This document shows, piece after piece, positions 11,925-22,786 of a DNA stretch of 64,000 nucleotides (positions are counted from its first letter, which is position 1; the number at the start of each line of letters is the position of its first letter). Source of the stretch: Cryptomeria japonica. Its lineage: Eukaryota > Streptophyta > Pinopsida > Cupressales > Cupressaceae. The DNA is taken from positions 143,831,041 to 143,895,040 of the forward strand of contig NC_081406.1 of the NCBI RefSeq assembly GCF_030272615.1, read 5' to 3'. The notes below the pieces were generated by a model that saw nothing but the letters and a program-made list of their open reading frames with translations, was not told the origin of the DNA and did no database searches. Made by a program: the position numbers and the translations under genes.

Positions 11925-12275
11925 TTAGGGAACTAAAGTCCATGTGTTATTCTTCTCTATCTGATCTAATTCTTCTTCCATAGCTTTCAGCCAACATTCA
12001 TCTTTACATGATTCAATTATCGATACCAATTCAAATTGAGAAATTAAGCATACCTCATTAGTTGTCAATCTCCTTCTTGTCATCACTTCATTTTTCTTAA
12101 TTCTAATGATCTGATATTCTGAACAATTCATCCTTACATACCTAGGAGTCTTTTGATTCTTTGTTCCTCTTCTCGGTGCTTCAATTACTGTTGAATTTTT
12201 TGATACTTCTGAAGTAACTGGTTCAACATTTTGTTCCTGTAAAGGTGTTATCAGTTCAGTTATGATCATTTCCAC
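11925..12275 (-). pseudogene. Integrase-to-RT linker of Copia-1
   Basis: This is a low-conservation linker ending MEEELDQIEKNNTWTLVP, the block that begins Copia RT. It is open for 116 codons. Its C-terminal end meets the RT frame after a short broken stretch. Confidence 0.8.
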
Positions 12276-12299
12276 TACTAGTTCTTGCTCATAAATTTC

Positions 12300-13188
12300 T
12301 GATTTGACTTCTATTCAGCTCATCCACCTTAACATTAGCACTCTCCACAATTCTTTGCAATCTCTTGTTATAACATCTATATGCCTTGCTTTCATTAGAA
12401 TAACCAAGAAATATTCCTTCATCACATCTAGGATCAAATTTTCCAATTATATCATCCCTCCTGATATAACATTTACTACCAAAGATTTTGAAATACTTAA
12501 CTGTAGGTGTATTGCCAAACCATAATTCATAAGATGTCTTACTAGTTGCTCACTTCTTCTCTCCAGTAGATATGAGGTAGCTTAGCTTCCATCATCATAG
12601 TTCTAGTAGCATCCAAGATAGTTATGTTCTTTCTTTCCACAACTCCATTCTACTGAGGTGTCCAGGGAGCAGAAAATTGTCTCCTTATACCATGCTTCTC
12701 ACAAAAGTTGTTAAACTCACCGGATGTGAATTCTCCACCATGATTTGACCTTAAAAATTTAATCGTCAATCCTGTATCAATCTCAACTTATCTTTAAATA
12801 TTTTAAAATTTTCAAAAGCCTCATATTTATCCCTTAAAAAAGTAACCCACATCATTCTAGAATAATCATCAATGATTAGCATAAAATATCTATCACCTTG
12901 AAAGAATTTAACTCTAGCGAAGCCACACAAATCAGTATGAATAAGATTAAAAACATCATTAGGTTTTTCTTGTATACTCTTAAAAGATGTTCTGACCTGT
13001 TTTCCCATTTGACATTCTTTACATACCGGATTATAGGGCTTCACAATCTTAGGTATATCTCTAACTGCCTTAGTTGAACTAATCTTAACAATGCAATCAA
13101 AATTCACATGACATAGCCAACTCTCATCAATTTGTGCAATCAAACATGTCTTCTCACTGGAATTTAAATGAAATATATTATCTTTTGT
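12300..13188 (-). pseudogene. Integrase of Copia-1
   Basis: The open part 12766-13143 has the zinc-binding CKECQMGKQ and HTDLCGFARV (first catalytic Asp), then FMLIIDDYSRMMWVTFL. Further on, the second catalytic block reads SNHGGEF, where Copia normally has SDNGGEF, so the second Asp is lost. NGVVERKN keeps the catalytic Glu. The C-terminal GSKCYI and FDPRCDEGIFLGYS lie at 12360-12480. Stops and small shifts interrupt the 12530-12765 part. It is catalytically dead as written. Confidence 0.85.
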
Positions 13189-13584
13189 CTAAGTACCGGT
13201 TACAATCTCCAATCCTGATCTATTAATGATTTTGTATTTTTCATCATTGAATTGTAATTTAACTCTCTTATCCACCAATTGTCCTACACTCAAAATATGA
13301 TGCCTTAAACCTTCAACATAATAAATATTATCAGTATTTTTCTTATCATCCAATGATATAGTTCTTTTACCTTTGATCATGCATGCTTTGTCATCTCCAA
13401 ATCTAACCAGACCGCTGTCAAGTTCTTGCAAAGATAGAAACTTCCTTATATCTCTAGTCATATGATGTGAACATCCAATGTAAATTACCCATTCATCCTT
13501 ATCTTCAATTTTAGCAACAAGTTCCTTCTCTTCAAGTACATTCTCTTCCAGTGCCGAAATATCTTCCTTGATAACCAAGAACAC
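13189..13584 (-). pseudogene. Aspartic protease region of Copia-1
   Basis: The block EWVIYIGCSHHMTRD stands where Copia proteases have DSGCSHHM: Asp-Ser-Gly has become Tyr-Ile-Gly, so the catalytic aspartate is missing. Flanking conserved blocks (FLSLQELDSGLVRFGD, YYVEGLRHHILSVGQL) are normal for the protease to integrase-zinc-finger transition. The frame is open over 131 codons. Confidence 0.85.
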
Positions 13585-13932
13585 TCATTCCTTTCCATTG
13601 TCGGAACCACTAGCAAAGTCTTGTGCTGGTTCATCATCAAAATCAGTCACACCTTCCTCATCCACTATGTAGCATGATTTATCTATGTTTTTCCTGTACT
13701 TATATTTGTTCTGATATCCAGGGTTTGGCTTAAAATATCTTCTATCTCTCTCTTCAAATCTTGAATTCTTCTCAAGACATCTAGATGCAAAATGACTTAT
13801 CTTATTACATGCAAAATATCTAAAAGGTGTCTTTCCTTCATACTTACTTCCTACTGGTCCTTTAGGTACTCTTCTATCAAATAGGGATTCAAGTTGCTCA
13901 AATTCTTCATCTTCTCTCTTCATATCATCCAA
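13585..13932 (-). pseudogene. Gag zinc-knuckle segment of Copia-1
   Basis: YFACNKISHFASRC is a CCHC nucleocapsid knuckle (normal C-x2-C-x4-H-x4-C) with the first Cys changed to Tyr. It is followed by a charged Tyr/Lys-rich tail. It belongs to gag but is separated from the main gag frame (14029-14667) by a broken stretch at 13933-14028. Confidence 0.8.
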
Positions 13933-14028
13933 TTCCTTTGCAAAGAAAGCTTTCCAATATTGCTTGTCAGTTGATTATGTAGATGCATGAAAAGCAGGTT
14001 CCGACTTCACAACTCCAGAAGGTCCAAC

Positions 14029-14667
14029 TTATTCAAGCTCAAAAGCAAATAATTTCCCAACCAAGGTATCTCTATAGTCAAAATTATTAGCCATTATTCT
14101 CAATTCATTAATTGTAGTAGCCTTCATCTTGTAATCTGGTGGTAAAGCTCTCAGAACTTTAGAAACTATTTCACCTTCACTCAAAGTTCCACCACAACAT
14201 TGAATTATGATAACAATTTCATTTACCCTTTCTATGAATGCAGTAATCCTTTCATCTCCTTCCATCTTCAAGTTTTCATATCTCACTCGGTAACCATAAA
14301 GTTTAGCAATCTTAACAGTAGGGTCACCTTCATTAAGAGTCTCCAACTTGTCCCATATAGCCATTGTTGATGGTTTGTCAGTTAATCCCATTATTTGCTG
14401 ATCAGACAGTGCACACAAGAGGGCTTCTCTTGCTCTACAATCATTCTCAAGCTCCTTATCCAATTTTGCTAGAGGATGATTGCCAGATGCAGGATTATAA
14501 GGTGTAACACCATTCTTTGTGATTTTCCAAATTTCCTTATGAAGACATCTTAGATGAGTCTCCATTCGAATCTTCCATACTCTATAATTTGTTCCATCAA
14601 GCCTAGGAATATCTCTCTGAAAGATAGCAGAAGATGAACAAGATGAATTTGAACTGTTAGTTGCCAT
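14029..14667 (-). CDS. Gag N-terminal domain of Copia-1 (212 codons open)
   Basis: The ATG lies about 40 bp downstream of the primer binding site, the natural gag start. IPRLDGTNYRVWKIRMETHL is the typical UBN2-type Copia gag beginning, followed by the conserved helical capsid-like part (WDKLETLNEGD, VKIAKLYGYRVRYENLKM, VSKVLRALPPDYKMKAT). It is the longest uninterrupted gag piece of any Copia here. It ends early; the zinc knuckle lies in the next frame block, so the protein is truncated. Confidence 0.85.
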   Translation of the reverse strand: MATNSSNSSCSSSAIFQRDIPRLDGTNYRVWKIRMETHLRCLHKEIWKITKNGVTPYNPASGNHPLAKLDKELENDCRAREALLCALSDQQIMGLTDKPSTMAIWDKLETLNEGDPTVKIAKLYGYRVRYENLKMEGDERITAFIERVNEIVIIIQCCGGTLSEGEIVSKVLRALPPDYKMKATTINELRIMANNFDYRDTLVGKLFAFELE

Positions 14668-14708
14668 AGGATCTTCCTCAAAAGGTTAAGCTTCTACAGA
14701 GAGGACCA

Positions 14709-14724
14709 GAGCTCTGATAGTAAT
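14709..14724 (-). promoter_or_regulatory. Primer binding site of Copia-1 (tRNA-iMet type)
   Basis: The minus strand reads CTATCAGAGCTCTGG directly after the LTR end. The plant initiator-Met consensus is TGGTATCAGAGC, so the core TATCAGAGC matches while the leading TGG is changed. Confidence 0.75.
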
Positions 14725-15919
14725 TGTTAGACAATTCGAATAACCAGAAAACAACTGAGAGGGGTGGGGGGGTGAATCAGTTGTCACCAGATTACTGAAA
14801 CCTTAAGCAATTTAAAACTTTAATACTAGAACCCAAAAGATCAATACAGGAATGCATAAACCAATTACCAAAATAGAAGATAAACCAGTTAAGCATAAAC
14901 AATAATCAAAGAATAAATACCATCCACATGGCACCAAGATTTGTACATGAAAAACTCGGTAAAGGGAAAACCACGGTGGGAAACCTACCCACAGTCAAAT
15001 AATACTTATATAGTAAGTATGTGATTACTATTGAGGGGCCTATACTTGTAGGAATGCCAACAACCTAGAGCACATTTCTCATCACAAAAGGAGTCTCACT
15101 GACTACATAGAAAAACAAACTATAATTTGGAGGAAAGAATGAACTACAAAGATAGTATCTCTTATGCCTGAGTACAATTTTGGTTAAGCTCAATACCAGA
15201 GGACTAAATCCTCTTACATAAACCCAACTCGATCACTAGTGATTGACCAAATCCTCTGCCTAAATGATTATTACATTATTCGCTCGTATTACATTCTATG
15301 ATCACTTCCTATATGATCTACAATGAGATCCTACATTATATGTATACAAACCCTCAACCACAAACAATAATGTCAGCCACCAGAGAATAAATCAATTACA
15401 TAGTTACAAAACATGTTGTCCTGAGACCAAACAAATAATATCCAACCCATAAGACATCCCAAAAACACGTCGAGAAGTCCAATCCACACGTTACATTAAG
15501 TTGGTCCATAACCTAGATAAACCGAGACCCAATATAGGTTCATACATGCTAAAGCAATGATCCTAATCAGCCAAGTCTCGAACATGATCACCACTTATGC
15601 ATATAATCAAATATCTTCAACAAAGCTCTACCGGCGAAACCCTCGTCAAAACAACAAACCAAGCTTGCCAACATACATGATAACATTAGATCACCAAATC
15701 AAAACCAACTGACTGAACATGAATATGAGTAGCAGGAATAAACCAATTCCATAACCCAAAATACCGAAGCAGACTAGATCATCATGACCTAATCCAACCA
15801 GAAACTAAACATCTTACCAAGACTAGAAGGATACCAGTAAAGCAACCAAAACAGCTAGTGTTGACATCAATGACAAAACATCAATGCAACACATAATCAA
15901 TTCCTCCAAATGGCCAACA
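14725..15919 (-). repeat. 5' LTR of Copia-1
   Basis: TGTTAGACAATTCG to GGCCAACA. The hairpin stem ACAACTGA (14751-14758) with TCAGTTGT (14777-14784) encloses a G-rich loop. It pairs with the LTR at 8893-10123. Confidence 0.93.
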
Positions 15920-15920
15920 G

Positions 15921-16354
15921 TCTAGATGCCTGACGTATGAGTCTAGGAATTTTCTCAAAAATAACATGACTAAACTACCATTAAATTGCATCCACCATGT
16001 ATTTGTAAGGCATCAATTTGTCATATTTGGTGGTATAGTCATCATTAACTTGATTGACTATAAGCTACGAGTCTCCATAGATATGTAAATCTATTATTTT
16101 CCATTGATTAGTTGTTTGAAGTCCTATGTTATTGGTGCATGGGAAACTCACTTTGTATGACTTCAAAATTGAATTACCTTGAGGGATGATAAAGAGAATT
16201 ACAACCCCTGCTCCATGGTTGGTGGAGGATCCATCAAAATAAAACTTCCATTTTGTGAAAGCTGTCGATGTAAATATTGCTTCATCAAGGAAATCTTTGA
16301 GAAATGGATGATTATCTTATACCGGTGCTTCTGCCAATTGATCTACTATGATCT
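15921..16354 (-). pseudogene. Archaeal-type RNase H of element A (second RNase H)
   Basis: The minus strand near 16250-16180 reads WKFYFDGSSTNHGAGVVILF, matching YFDGSHTKFGSEAGILF in element C. Further on, HIYGDS, NQVNDDY and LMPYKYMVD match C's HLQVYGDSQ and VNDDYETK. This extra RNase H after the ordinary one is diagnostic of the Tat lineage. The piece is bounded by Copia-1 on the left and Copia-2 on the right and contains stops. Confidence 0.85.
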
Positions 16355-16982
16355 TGTTAGTGTAGGTTTTATATTTTCCTTATGTTATGGAGTATTTATT
16401 TTTCCTACACATATATTATTTAAGCTTGCTTAGGTTATTAGAAGTGGTTAATATGAGGACACGTGGCGAAATACTTTAGCTACATGTGTAACTCTCCACC
16501 TCACATAGGTAGTTGAGTTACACACCCTCTTTTGGTGTTGTGTCACCTCTCATAACCACTATTTTGTCATTTCCTAAGTGTATTATGGGGTAGTTGGGTT
16601 TCTCACCCTCTTTTGGCCTTATGTGCCAACTTTCTCAACTCTTTTCATGTCTTCATGTAAAGAGGTTATGCCACATGTTTTGGCATTTACCAAGAAGGTA
16701 AAACCTTCCACTTTTATGGGAATGGGATTTAATGAACCCCTTGGATGTATATGCTTATATTTTTCTATATAATAAACACCATACTCCCAACTTCACTAGT
16801 TCAGTGATAGCTTGGTGAAAGTCTTCTCCAAATTCTCTTCTTTGTCTCTATTTTTCTTTCATATCAGAATTATCTCCATTCAACTATTTTTATCTTCAAT
16901 CATCTATTGCTTGGGGAGTTTCATGTGATCTACAACTAACATCAAATCCTGGCTCGGTTCTTACTTCTCCCAGAATCTAACA
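16355..16982 (+). repeat. 5' LTR of Copia-2
   Basis: TGTTAGTGTAGG to AATCTAACA, 628 bp. A TATA-like TCTATATAATAA lies around 16763-16776, and the 3' LTR has the same element at about 22567-22579. Confidence 0.95.
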
Positions 16983-16996
16983 TGGTACCAGAGCCA
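16983..16996 (+). promoter_or_regulatory. Primer binding site of Copia-2 (tRNA-iMet type)
   Basis: TGGTACCAGAGCCA starts at the LTR border and matches the plant initiator-Met site TGGTATCAGAGC with one change. Confidence 0.9.
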
Positions 16997-18017
16997 TTTT
17001 GTCTAGTATAGCTCATTATTTTTTTTGATTTATTTGAAAGATTTGAGAATTTTAGATAGCTAATATTTTTCTTAAAAACCAAGTATGCTCTTCTCCTGCA
17101 TTCTCGTGTGACCTGGAGAATTGGAACAGTTTAAAGGAAAATAGATTCTAGTTAAATATGATTTTATATGTATGTGTTCTTGTAAGATCTAGGTGAATGC
17201 AACTTTTTGGTAATATTGGAAGCTTAATAAGCATTTCCAGAGTGTCCATAAGGCTTAAGAAAATCAAAAGTGACTTCACCAAAATAAAAGTTTGGAGGAC
17301 ACAGTAAAAAAATCAGAGTAAAATCTTTTTACTAGAGTTGTTTTCATTTCGGCTTTGGATTACTAATTTCTGTTCTTTTTCAGGAAAAACAATTTATGGG
17401 TTTTCTTACCAACATTGAATTTTTTTTGGGTTTCTGATGGTGTTCCCAGAAAAGTAATATTTATTTGCAGAAATCAAGATTGAATAGGGCCTAAGCCATT
17501 TTTTTAGCAAGCAAATTCAACAACCTGTCTTAAAAGTTGCATAAATTTTGCCTCGGGTCTCAGATTTTTGCACATGAATACTTGACGGACAACGGGAAAC
17601 GATAACTCTCCATTAATGTAGGTCTCATTGAAAAATTCTACATTTTTTTATTAGATATTGTAGGTTGTATCAACTACTTCTTTTTCTCTTCAACATGTCA
17701 TATCTTTCACCTCACAACTCTATTTTTCAAAATTAATAGTTGTTGGAAAGGAATTGAGATGAATTGAGAAGCTATAAGGCTAATTTTTTCAAATCTTGTC
17801 TCAAAATTATTTGTATTGAAAATTTCTATTTTTGGCCATTGAAGCCTTAAAAACATTGCAATTTGATAAAAAGCCTTGTAAACACACTAATTAAAAAGTG
17901 TCAACCTTGTAATATTTGGGGGGGGGTGATTTATGAGACTAGTGGAAAGGGGGGGTGTCTCTTATGTCTTCTTTCTTGCACTTTTCTTGATTCTTTGCAA
18001 TCTTCTTTTCTATTATC
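16997..18017 (+). other. Untranslated leader of Copia-2
   Basis: About 1 kb between the primer site and gag ATG without coding features. It includes G runs at about 17921-17927 and 17949-17955. Presumed 5' UTR with packaging signals; nothing specific is recognisable. Confidence 0.5.
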
Positions 18018-18860
18018 ATGAATGCATCTACAATTCCACTTTTAACATCATATAATTACTTTGAATGGAAATCTAAGATGATAATATATCTGAAAATACA
18101 TGGATATCATCGTGTTACTAAGGGACTTAAAACTAAACCTCAAGATTTTGCAAAAAAGATTAAATGGTTTAATAAATGTGATGAAGCTTTTGGTACTCTA
18201 TATATGTCAGTCTCTCTTGACCTTGTTTTTCTCATTGAATCTTCCACTACACAAAATGTAGTGTGGACCACTTTGGCAAACCTCTTTGGTAAGAAGGATG
18301 AGTTAAGAGGTCATTAGTTGGAGAATAAACTCATAGGGTTGAATCCAACCAATTTTGATACTATACAAGACTTCTTCACTAAACTTAAGTCTATAAGATT
18401 GTAGTTGGAACAGTGTGGAACTAAGAAAGATGATAAGCAACTAATCTTGAGTATTATTTCTAAGCTTGGTCCTAACTATTCAGTATTTGTTTCTACATTC
18501 TATGCTACAAAATGTTCCCAAGGTAATACATTCAAAATGCCTTCTCTAGATGAATTTTCTTGAGAACTCACTAGGGAGAAAGACAAATTGGTTCAAATGG
18601 GTACAATAAAACCCTCTAAGTCACAGGCCTTAGTTGCAAATCAAGGCACAAAAGAATAGAAATATTCTAGTAAGCAAGATAAGAAACAAAAGAACCAAGG
18701 ATAGAAGAAGAAAGACAAAAAATTTGCTACTTCAAAAGCAGATAATCAGACCTCTTCATCAAAAGGTGAACAACTTAAGAAGGAGAAGGTCAAGTGTTCT
18801 TATTCTAAGAGGCCTGGTCATGATAAACATAAATGTTTAAAGAAACAAATTGATCACCTT
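18018..18860 (+). pseudogene. Gag of Copia-2
   Basis: The ATG at 18018 begins MNASTIPLLTSYNYFEWKSK, typical of the Copia gag N-terminus. After a TAG at 18315 the same frame continues (LIGLNPTNFDTIQDFFTKLK, LGPNYSVFVSTF). A Lys-rich tail and zinc knuckle CSYSKRPGHDKHKC follow near 18790-18840, with the second Cys changed to Ser. Stops at 18315 and several later points make it non-functional. Confidence 0.85.
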
Positions 18861-18877
18861 TCACGTCTTATTGAAAA

Positions 18878-19460
18878 GAATGGATAATTGACTCAGGTTC
18901 TTCACACCACATGGATTCTTCAGAAGATGATTTCACCTTTTAAGAGCCATGTTCTATGCCTACCATACTAATGGGTGATGACACTCTTGTTGAAGTGCAT
19001 GGGAGAGGGTATGTTGATGTGGGTGAAGGAAAATTTCAAGATGTCCTTTATGTTCCATATTTATCAACCAATCTCCTATATGTTTATTAGATCACTCACA
19101 CTGGTTCTAGAAAGAGAGTTGAGTTCACAATAGATATTGTGGTAATCAGTGAAATGCAAAATGGGTCTACTTTTGTTGTGGGAAAAGAAGATCATCATTC
19201 TAGATTATATCAGTTTCCTCACTTTGTTCCTGACTATTCTTCAATAATTTTACTCACTCATGCAGATGAGGTCAGTTGTTTGTGGTATCAATGATTTGGC
19301 CACTTGAACTACCGTTACTTGCAACAGCTCAATCAACAGGACATGGTTTCAGGGTTGCCTTCTATTAGATTTTTTGATGGAGTTTTCCAAGGATGTATTA
19401 TTGGTAAGCACCCCGAGGAGAAGCGTGATAAAGGAAAATCATGGAGAGCTACACAATGAT
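18878..19460 (+). pseudogene. Protease and integrase zinc finger of Copia-2
   Basis: EWIIDSGSSHHM at 18878-18913 is an intact Copia protease active-site motif. The following part reads to GHLNYRYLQQLNQQDMVSGLP (about 19300-19360), the end of the integrase HHCC module. The zinc-binding Cys pair has decayed. A frame change or stop precedes the motif. Confidence 0.8.
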
Positions 19461-20398
19461 TGGAGTTGGTACATAGTGACTTGGCAGAACCATTTCCACA
19501 ACCATCTTTCAGCACGGCTAGATATGTCTTGACATTTATTGATGACTTTTCCAGATATACATGGGTTTACTTTCTCAAACAAAAGTCTAATGTATTTGAG
19601 AATTTTCTATATTTCAAAGCTTTTGTAGAGAAACAATCTGGGAAGTTCATCAAAATTATGTGTACAGATAATGGGGGTGAATATGTTAATAATCAGTTTG
19701 AATAGTTTTGTGCTTCAGAAGGTATCAACATGTAACACACAATTCCATATAGTCCTCAACAAAATGTTTCCGCGGAATGCAAGAATAGGTCTTTGAAGGA
19801 GATGACAAATCATATGATTCAATCCAAGTCTTTGACACCTCAGTATTGGGCAGAGACCATCAAATGTGCATGTTACATCTAGAACCGAGTTCCTCATAAA
19901 TTAGTGAAGGGGGTAACTCCTTTTCAAGCTTGGACTAGTTGAAAACCTATAGTTAAGCACTTTAGAGTGTTTGGATCTCTTGCATGGGCCCACATTCGAG
20001 AAAAGAAATGCAAGGCTATGGATCCGCAGAGTAAGCCTTGCATATTTTTTGGGTATCCAGATGATGTCAAAGGGTATAGACTTCTCCATCCCTCAATAAA
20101 TGAGTTGTTTATTGAGAGGAATGTTCATTTTGAGGAGAGTTCTTCTAGTTCTTCACATATCACTTCTCCATCGACTATCACATTGGAGACATTGCATCAT
20201 GATGACAGTTCTTCTGAGGATCTTAATCCTCCTAATCCTGATGAGGAGTCTTCTTCCTCTACTTCAGATGGAGACACTAATAATGAGGATTCACATTCTT
20301 CTCACAGTCATCATTTAGAGGTTGATGATTCTCCCCTAGACTCTCTAGCCTCATTGCCTCTTTGGGCTCGACAAACATTTGAGTTAGCAGGAGATTAG
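19460..20398 (+). pseudogene. Integrase core and C-terminal region of Copia-2
   Basis: LELVHSDLAEPFPQ (first catalytic Asp), IDDFSRYTWVYFLKQK, MCTDNGGEYVN (second Asp) and SAECKNRSLKEM (catalytic Glu) are all present, so the DDE triad itself survives. Stops follow at 19703 and 19733, with more before 19960. The C-terminal part HFRVFGSLAWAHI to PCIFFGYPDDVKGYRL and a Ser/Asp-rich linker is open from 19967 to 20398. Confidence 0.87.
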
Positions 20399-20479
20399 TT
20401 TGGTGATTCATCAAATACTAGAAGAACTATGTCACAATATTAGCAGGATCCACATCTCTTCATTTCTTTAGCTTATGAT

Positions 20480-22014
20480 CCACAGTCTTTTCGAGAAGCT
20501 TCAGGTGTTCCCAAGTGGGATACTGCAAGCAAGAAGAGTTTAATTCCTTGGAAAGGATCACACATGGGATTTAGTTCCTCTTCCTAAGGGAAGGAAACTT
20601 GTTCAATGTAAGTGGATCTATTGAACAAAATTTGCAACTGATGGGTCTGTTGATAAGTATAAGGCTTGCTTGCTAGCAAAAGGTTTTTCCCAAGTTCCAA
20701 GGGTTGATTACTCTGAGACTTTTGCTCCAGTTGTTAAGAAGAATTTCATCCAACTTGTCCTTGCTATAGCTGAAGCCCATCATTGGGAAGTTCATCAGAT
20801 GGATGTGAAGAGTGTGTTTCTTCATGGTGACCTTCTAGAGGAAATCTATATGGAGCAGCCAAAAGGGTTTGTTCAGGACCCTTCACTTGTGTGTCGACTT
20901 CAAAAGTCTCTCTATGGCCTCAAACAAGCTCCTTGAGCTTGGTATGCCAATATGGACTCATTCCTTCTGACATTTGGTTTCACTCGGTACCATTCTGATC
21001 TGAACATCTACATTCTGTAGCAGGATGAAAATTTCACGTTTCTAGTTCTCTATGTTGATGATTTGTTGATCACAGTGAGTCACTCATCCACCATCAAGGC
21101 AGTGAAAACTACTCTACATGATAGATTTATGATGTCAGACTTGGGTCTTCTACATTACTTCTTGGGGATTGAGATCACTCGATCTTCTTTAGGTATCTTC
21201 CTTAGACAACCCAAGTATGCACTTGATATGCTCTTCATATTTTGCATAGCTGATTGTAAGCCTGCACCTACTCCATTTTTGCCAGGGGTCAAACTTGAGG
21301 CTAAGTTCTCTTCACCCTTGGTTGATGGCACTTTATACTGACAACTTGTTGGAAGTATCATCTACTTGACTCAGATGAGACCTAACATTTCATATGTTGT
21401 GGGTATGGTCTCTAGATTCATGCAGGAGCTACATGAGTTTCCTTGGAAAGTAGCTAAGCGGATTCTCCACTACATTTAGGGTACTCACAAATATGGAATT
21501 CAGTATGCAATAGGCATGGATATTGACTTGGTGGGATATACATATTCAGATTAGTAAAGTGATTCTCGGGATCACAAGTCCACTTCAGGGTATTGCTTCT
21601 CACTTGGTTCAGGTCCAGTTTGTTGGTCGAGCAAGAAGCAATCAATAATTTCTCTTTCATCGACAAAGGTTGATTATCGAGGGGTAGTTAATGCCACCAT
21701 TGAGGCTATTTGGCTTCAGAATATTCTCACTGAGTTTGGTATTCTAGTTAGAAATACTACCATCATCTTTTGTAATAATCAGAGTGCTATACAAATCTCA
21801 AGAAATCCAGTTCATCACCAAAGGATGAAACACATTGAGATACATATGCACTACATTCGGGAGCTGATTCAGGAAGGCATCATTAATCTTAAGTATTGTG
21901 CTACAACAAAGCAGACTGCAGACATCTTCACCAAACCCTTCACCGAAAGCAAGTTCCTTCACTTGCAATCTTTGCTTGGGATACGATATGTGTCTACTTC
22001 AAGAGGGGCTTCTT
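20480..22014 (+). pseudogene. RT and RNase H of Copia-2
   Basis: Blocks in order: VDYSETFAPVVKK and HQMDVKSVFLHGDLLEEIYM, VCRLQKSLYGLKQAP (20670-20936), catalytic LYVDDLLITVS (about 21045-21080), DLGLLHYFLGIEITRS, SIIYLTQMRPNISYVVG, then RNase H STSGYCFSLGSGPVCW (about 21570-21615), IFCNNQSAIQISRNP and TADIFTKPFTESKFLHLQ (21915-21960). The active-site YVDD is intact. Stops at about 20934, 21018, 21339, 21476 and 21554 (mostly CGA/CAG/TGG to stop) inactivate it. Confidence 0.9.
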
Positions 22015-22160
22015 AGTCCTTCATTCTTTCTCTCTCTATTTAAGGGGGGTATATTCCTCTTATGAGGGGGCTTCTTCTTTTGGGGGGGATATCTATGTAC
22101 ATGGGTACCTAACATGGCCTTATTTTTTAGGACCCATCTTTTCACCCACCTAAGCTACAC

Positions 22161-22171
22161 TTAAGGGGGGG
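22161..22171 (+). promoter_or_regulatory. Polypurine tract of Copia-2
   Basis: TTAAGGGGGGG abuts the 3' LTR start TGTTAGTG. Earlier G-runs at about 22045 and 22083 (AAGGGGGG, TTGGGGGG) are possible decoys. Confidence 0.9.
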
Positions 22172-22786
22172 TGTTAGTGTAGGTTTTTTATTTTCCTAGT
22201 TATTATTCCTACACATATTATTTAAGCTTGCTTAGGTTATTAGGAGTGGTTAATATGAGCACACATGGAAAAATAATTTAACTACATGTGTAACTCTCCA
22301 CCTCACATGGGTAGTTGAGTTACACACCCTCTTTTGGCTTGTTGTGACACCTCTCATAACCACTATTTTGTCATTTCCGAAGTGGGTTATGGGGTAGTTG
22401 TGTTTCTCACCCTCTTTTGGCCTTATGTGCCAACTTTCTCAACTCCTTTCCCGTCTTCATGTAAGGAGGTTATTCCACATGTTTTAACATTTACCAAGAA
22501 GGTAAAACCTCCCACTTTTATGGGAATAGGAATTAATGCACCCCTTCGATGTATATGCTTATATTTTTCTATATAATAAGCACTATACTCTCGCCTTCAC
22601 TAGTTCAGTGATAACTCGGTGAGAGTCTTCTCCAAATTCTCTTCTCTGTCTCTATTTTTCTCTCATATTAGAATTATCTTCATTCAACTATTTTGATCTT
22701 CGATCATCTATTGCTTGGGGAGTTGCATGTCATCTGTGACCAACATCAAATCCTGGCTCAGTTCTTGCTTCTTGCAGAATCTAATA
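22172..22786 (+). repeat. 3' LTR of Copia-2
   Basis: TGTTAGTG to AATCTAATA (terminal CA mutated to TA), 615 bp. It aligns with 16355-16982 and has an 11-bp gap near 22198. Confidence 0.95.

Larger units (their letters stand above)
8893..15919 (-). mobile_element. Copia-1: nearly complete Ty1/copia retrotransposon
   Basis: It has two LTRs of about 1.2 kb (8893-10123 and 14725-15919). TCTAG is duplicated at 8888-8892 and 15921-15925, with one unexplained extra G at 15920. A tRNA-iMet-type primer site lies inside the right LTR and a polypurine tract beside the left LTR. Minus-strand order is gag, zinc knuckle, protease, integrase, RT, RNase H, which is the Copia order. It is inserted in the same orientation as its host element A. 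It belongs to the same family as Copia-0. Confidence 0.93.
16355..22786 (+). mobile_element. Copia-2: full-length Ty1/copia retrotransposon
   Basis: LTRs are 16355-16982 and 22172-22786, with a perfect duplication GATCT (16350-16354 and 22787-22791). The tRNA-iMet-type primer site directly follows the 5' LTR and the polypurine tract directly precedes the 3' LTR. Order is gag, protease, integrase, RT, RNase H. It is opposite in orientation to host element A and of a different family from Copia-0/1: short LTRs and different gag. Stops in every domain make it a pseudogene copy. Confidence 0.95.
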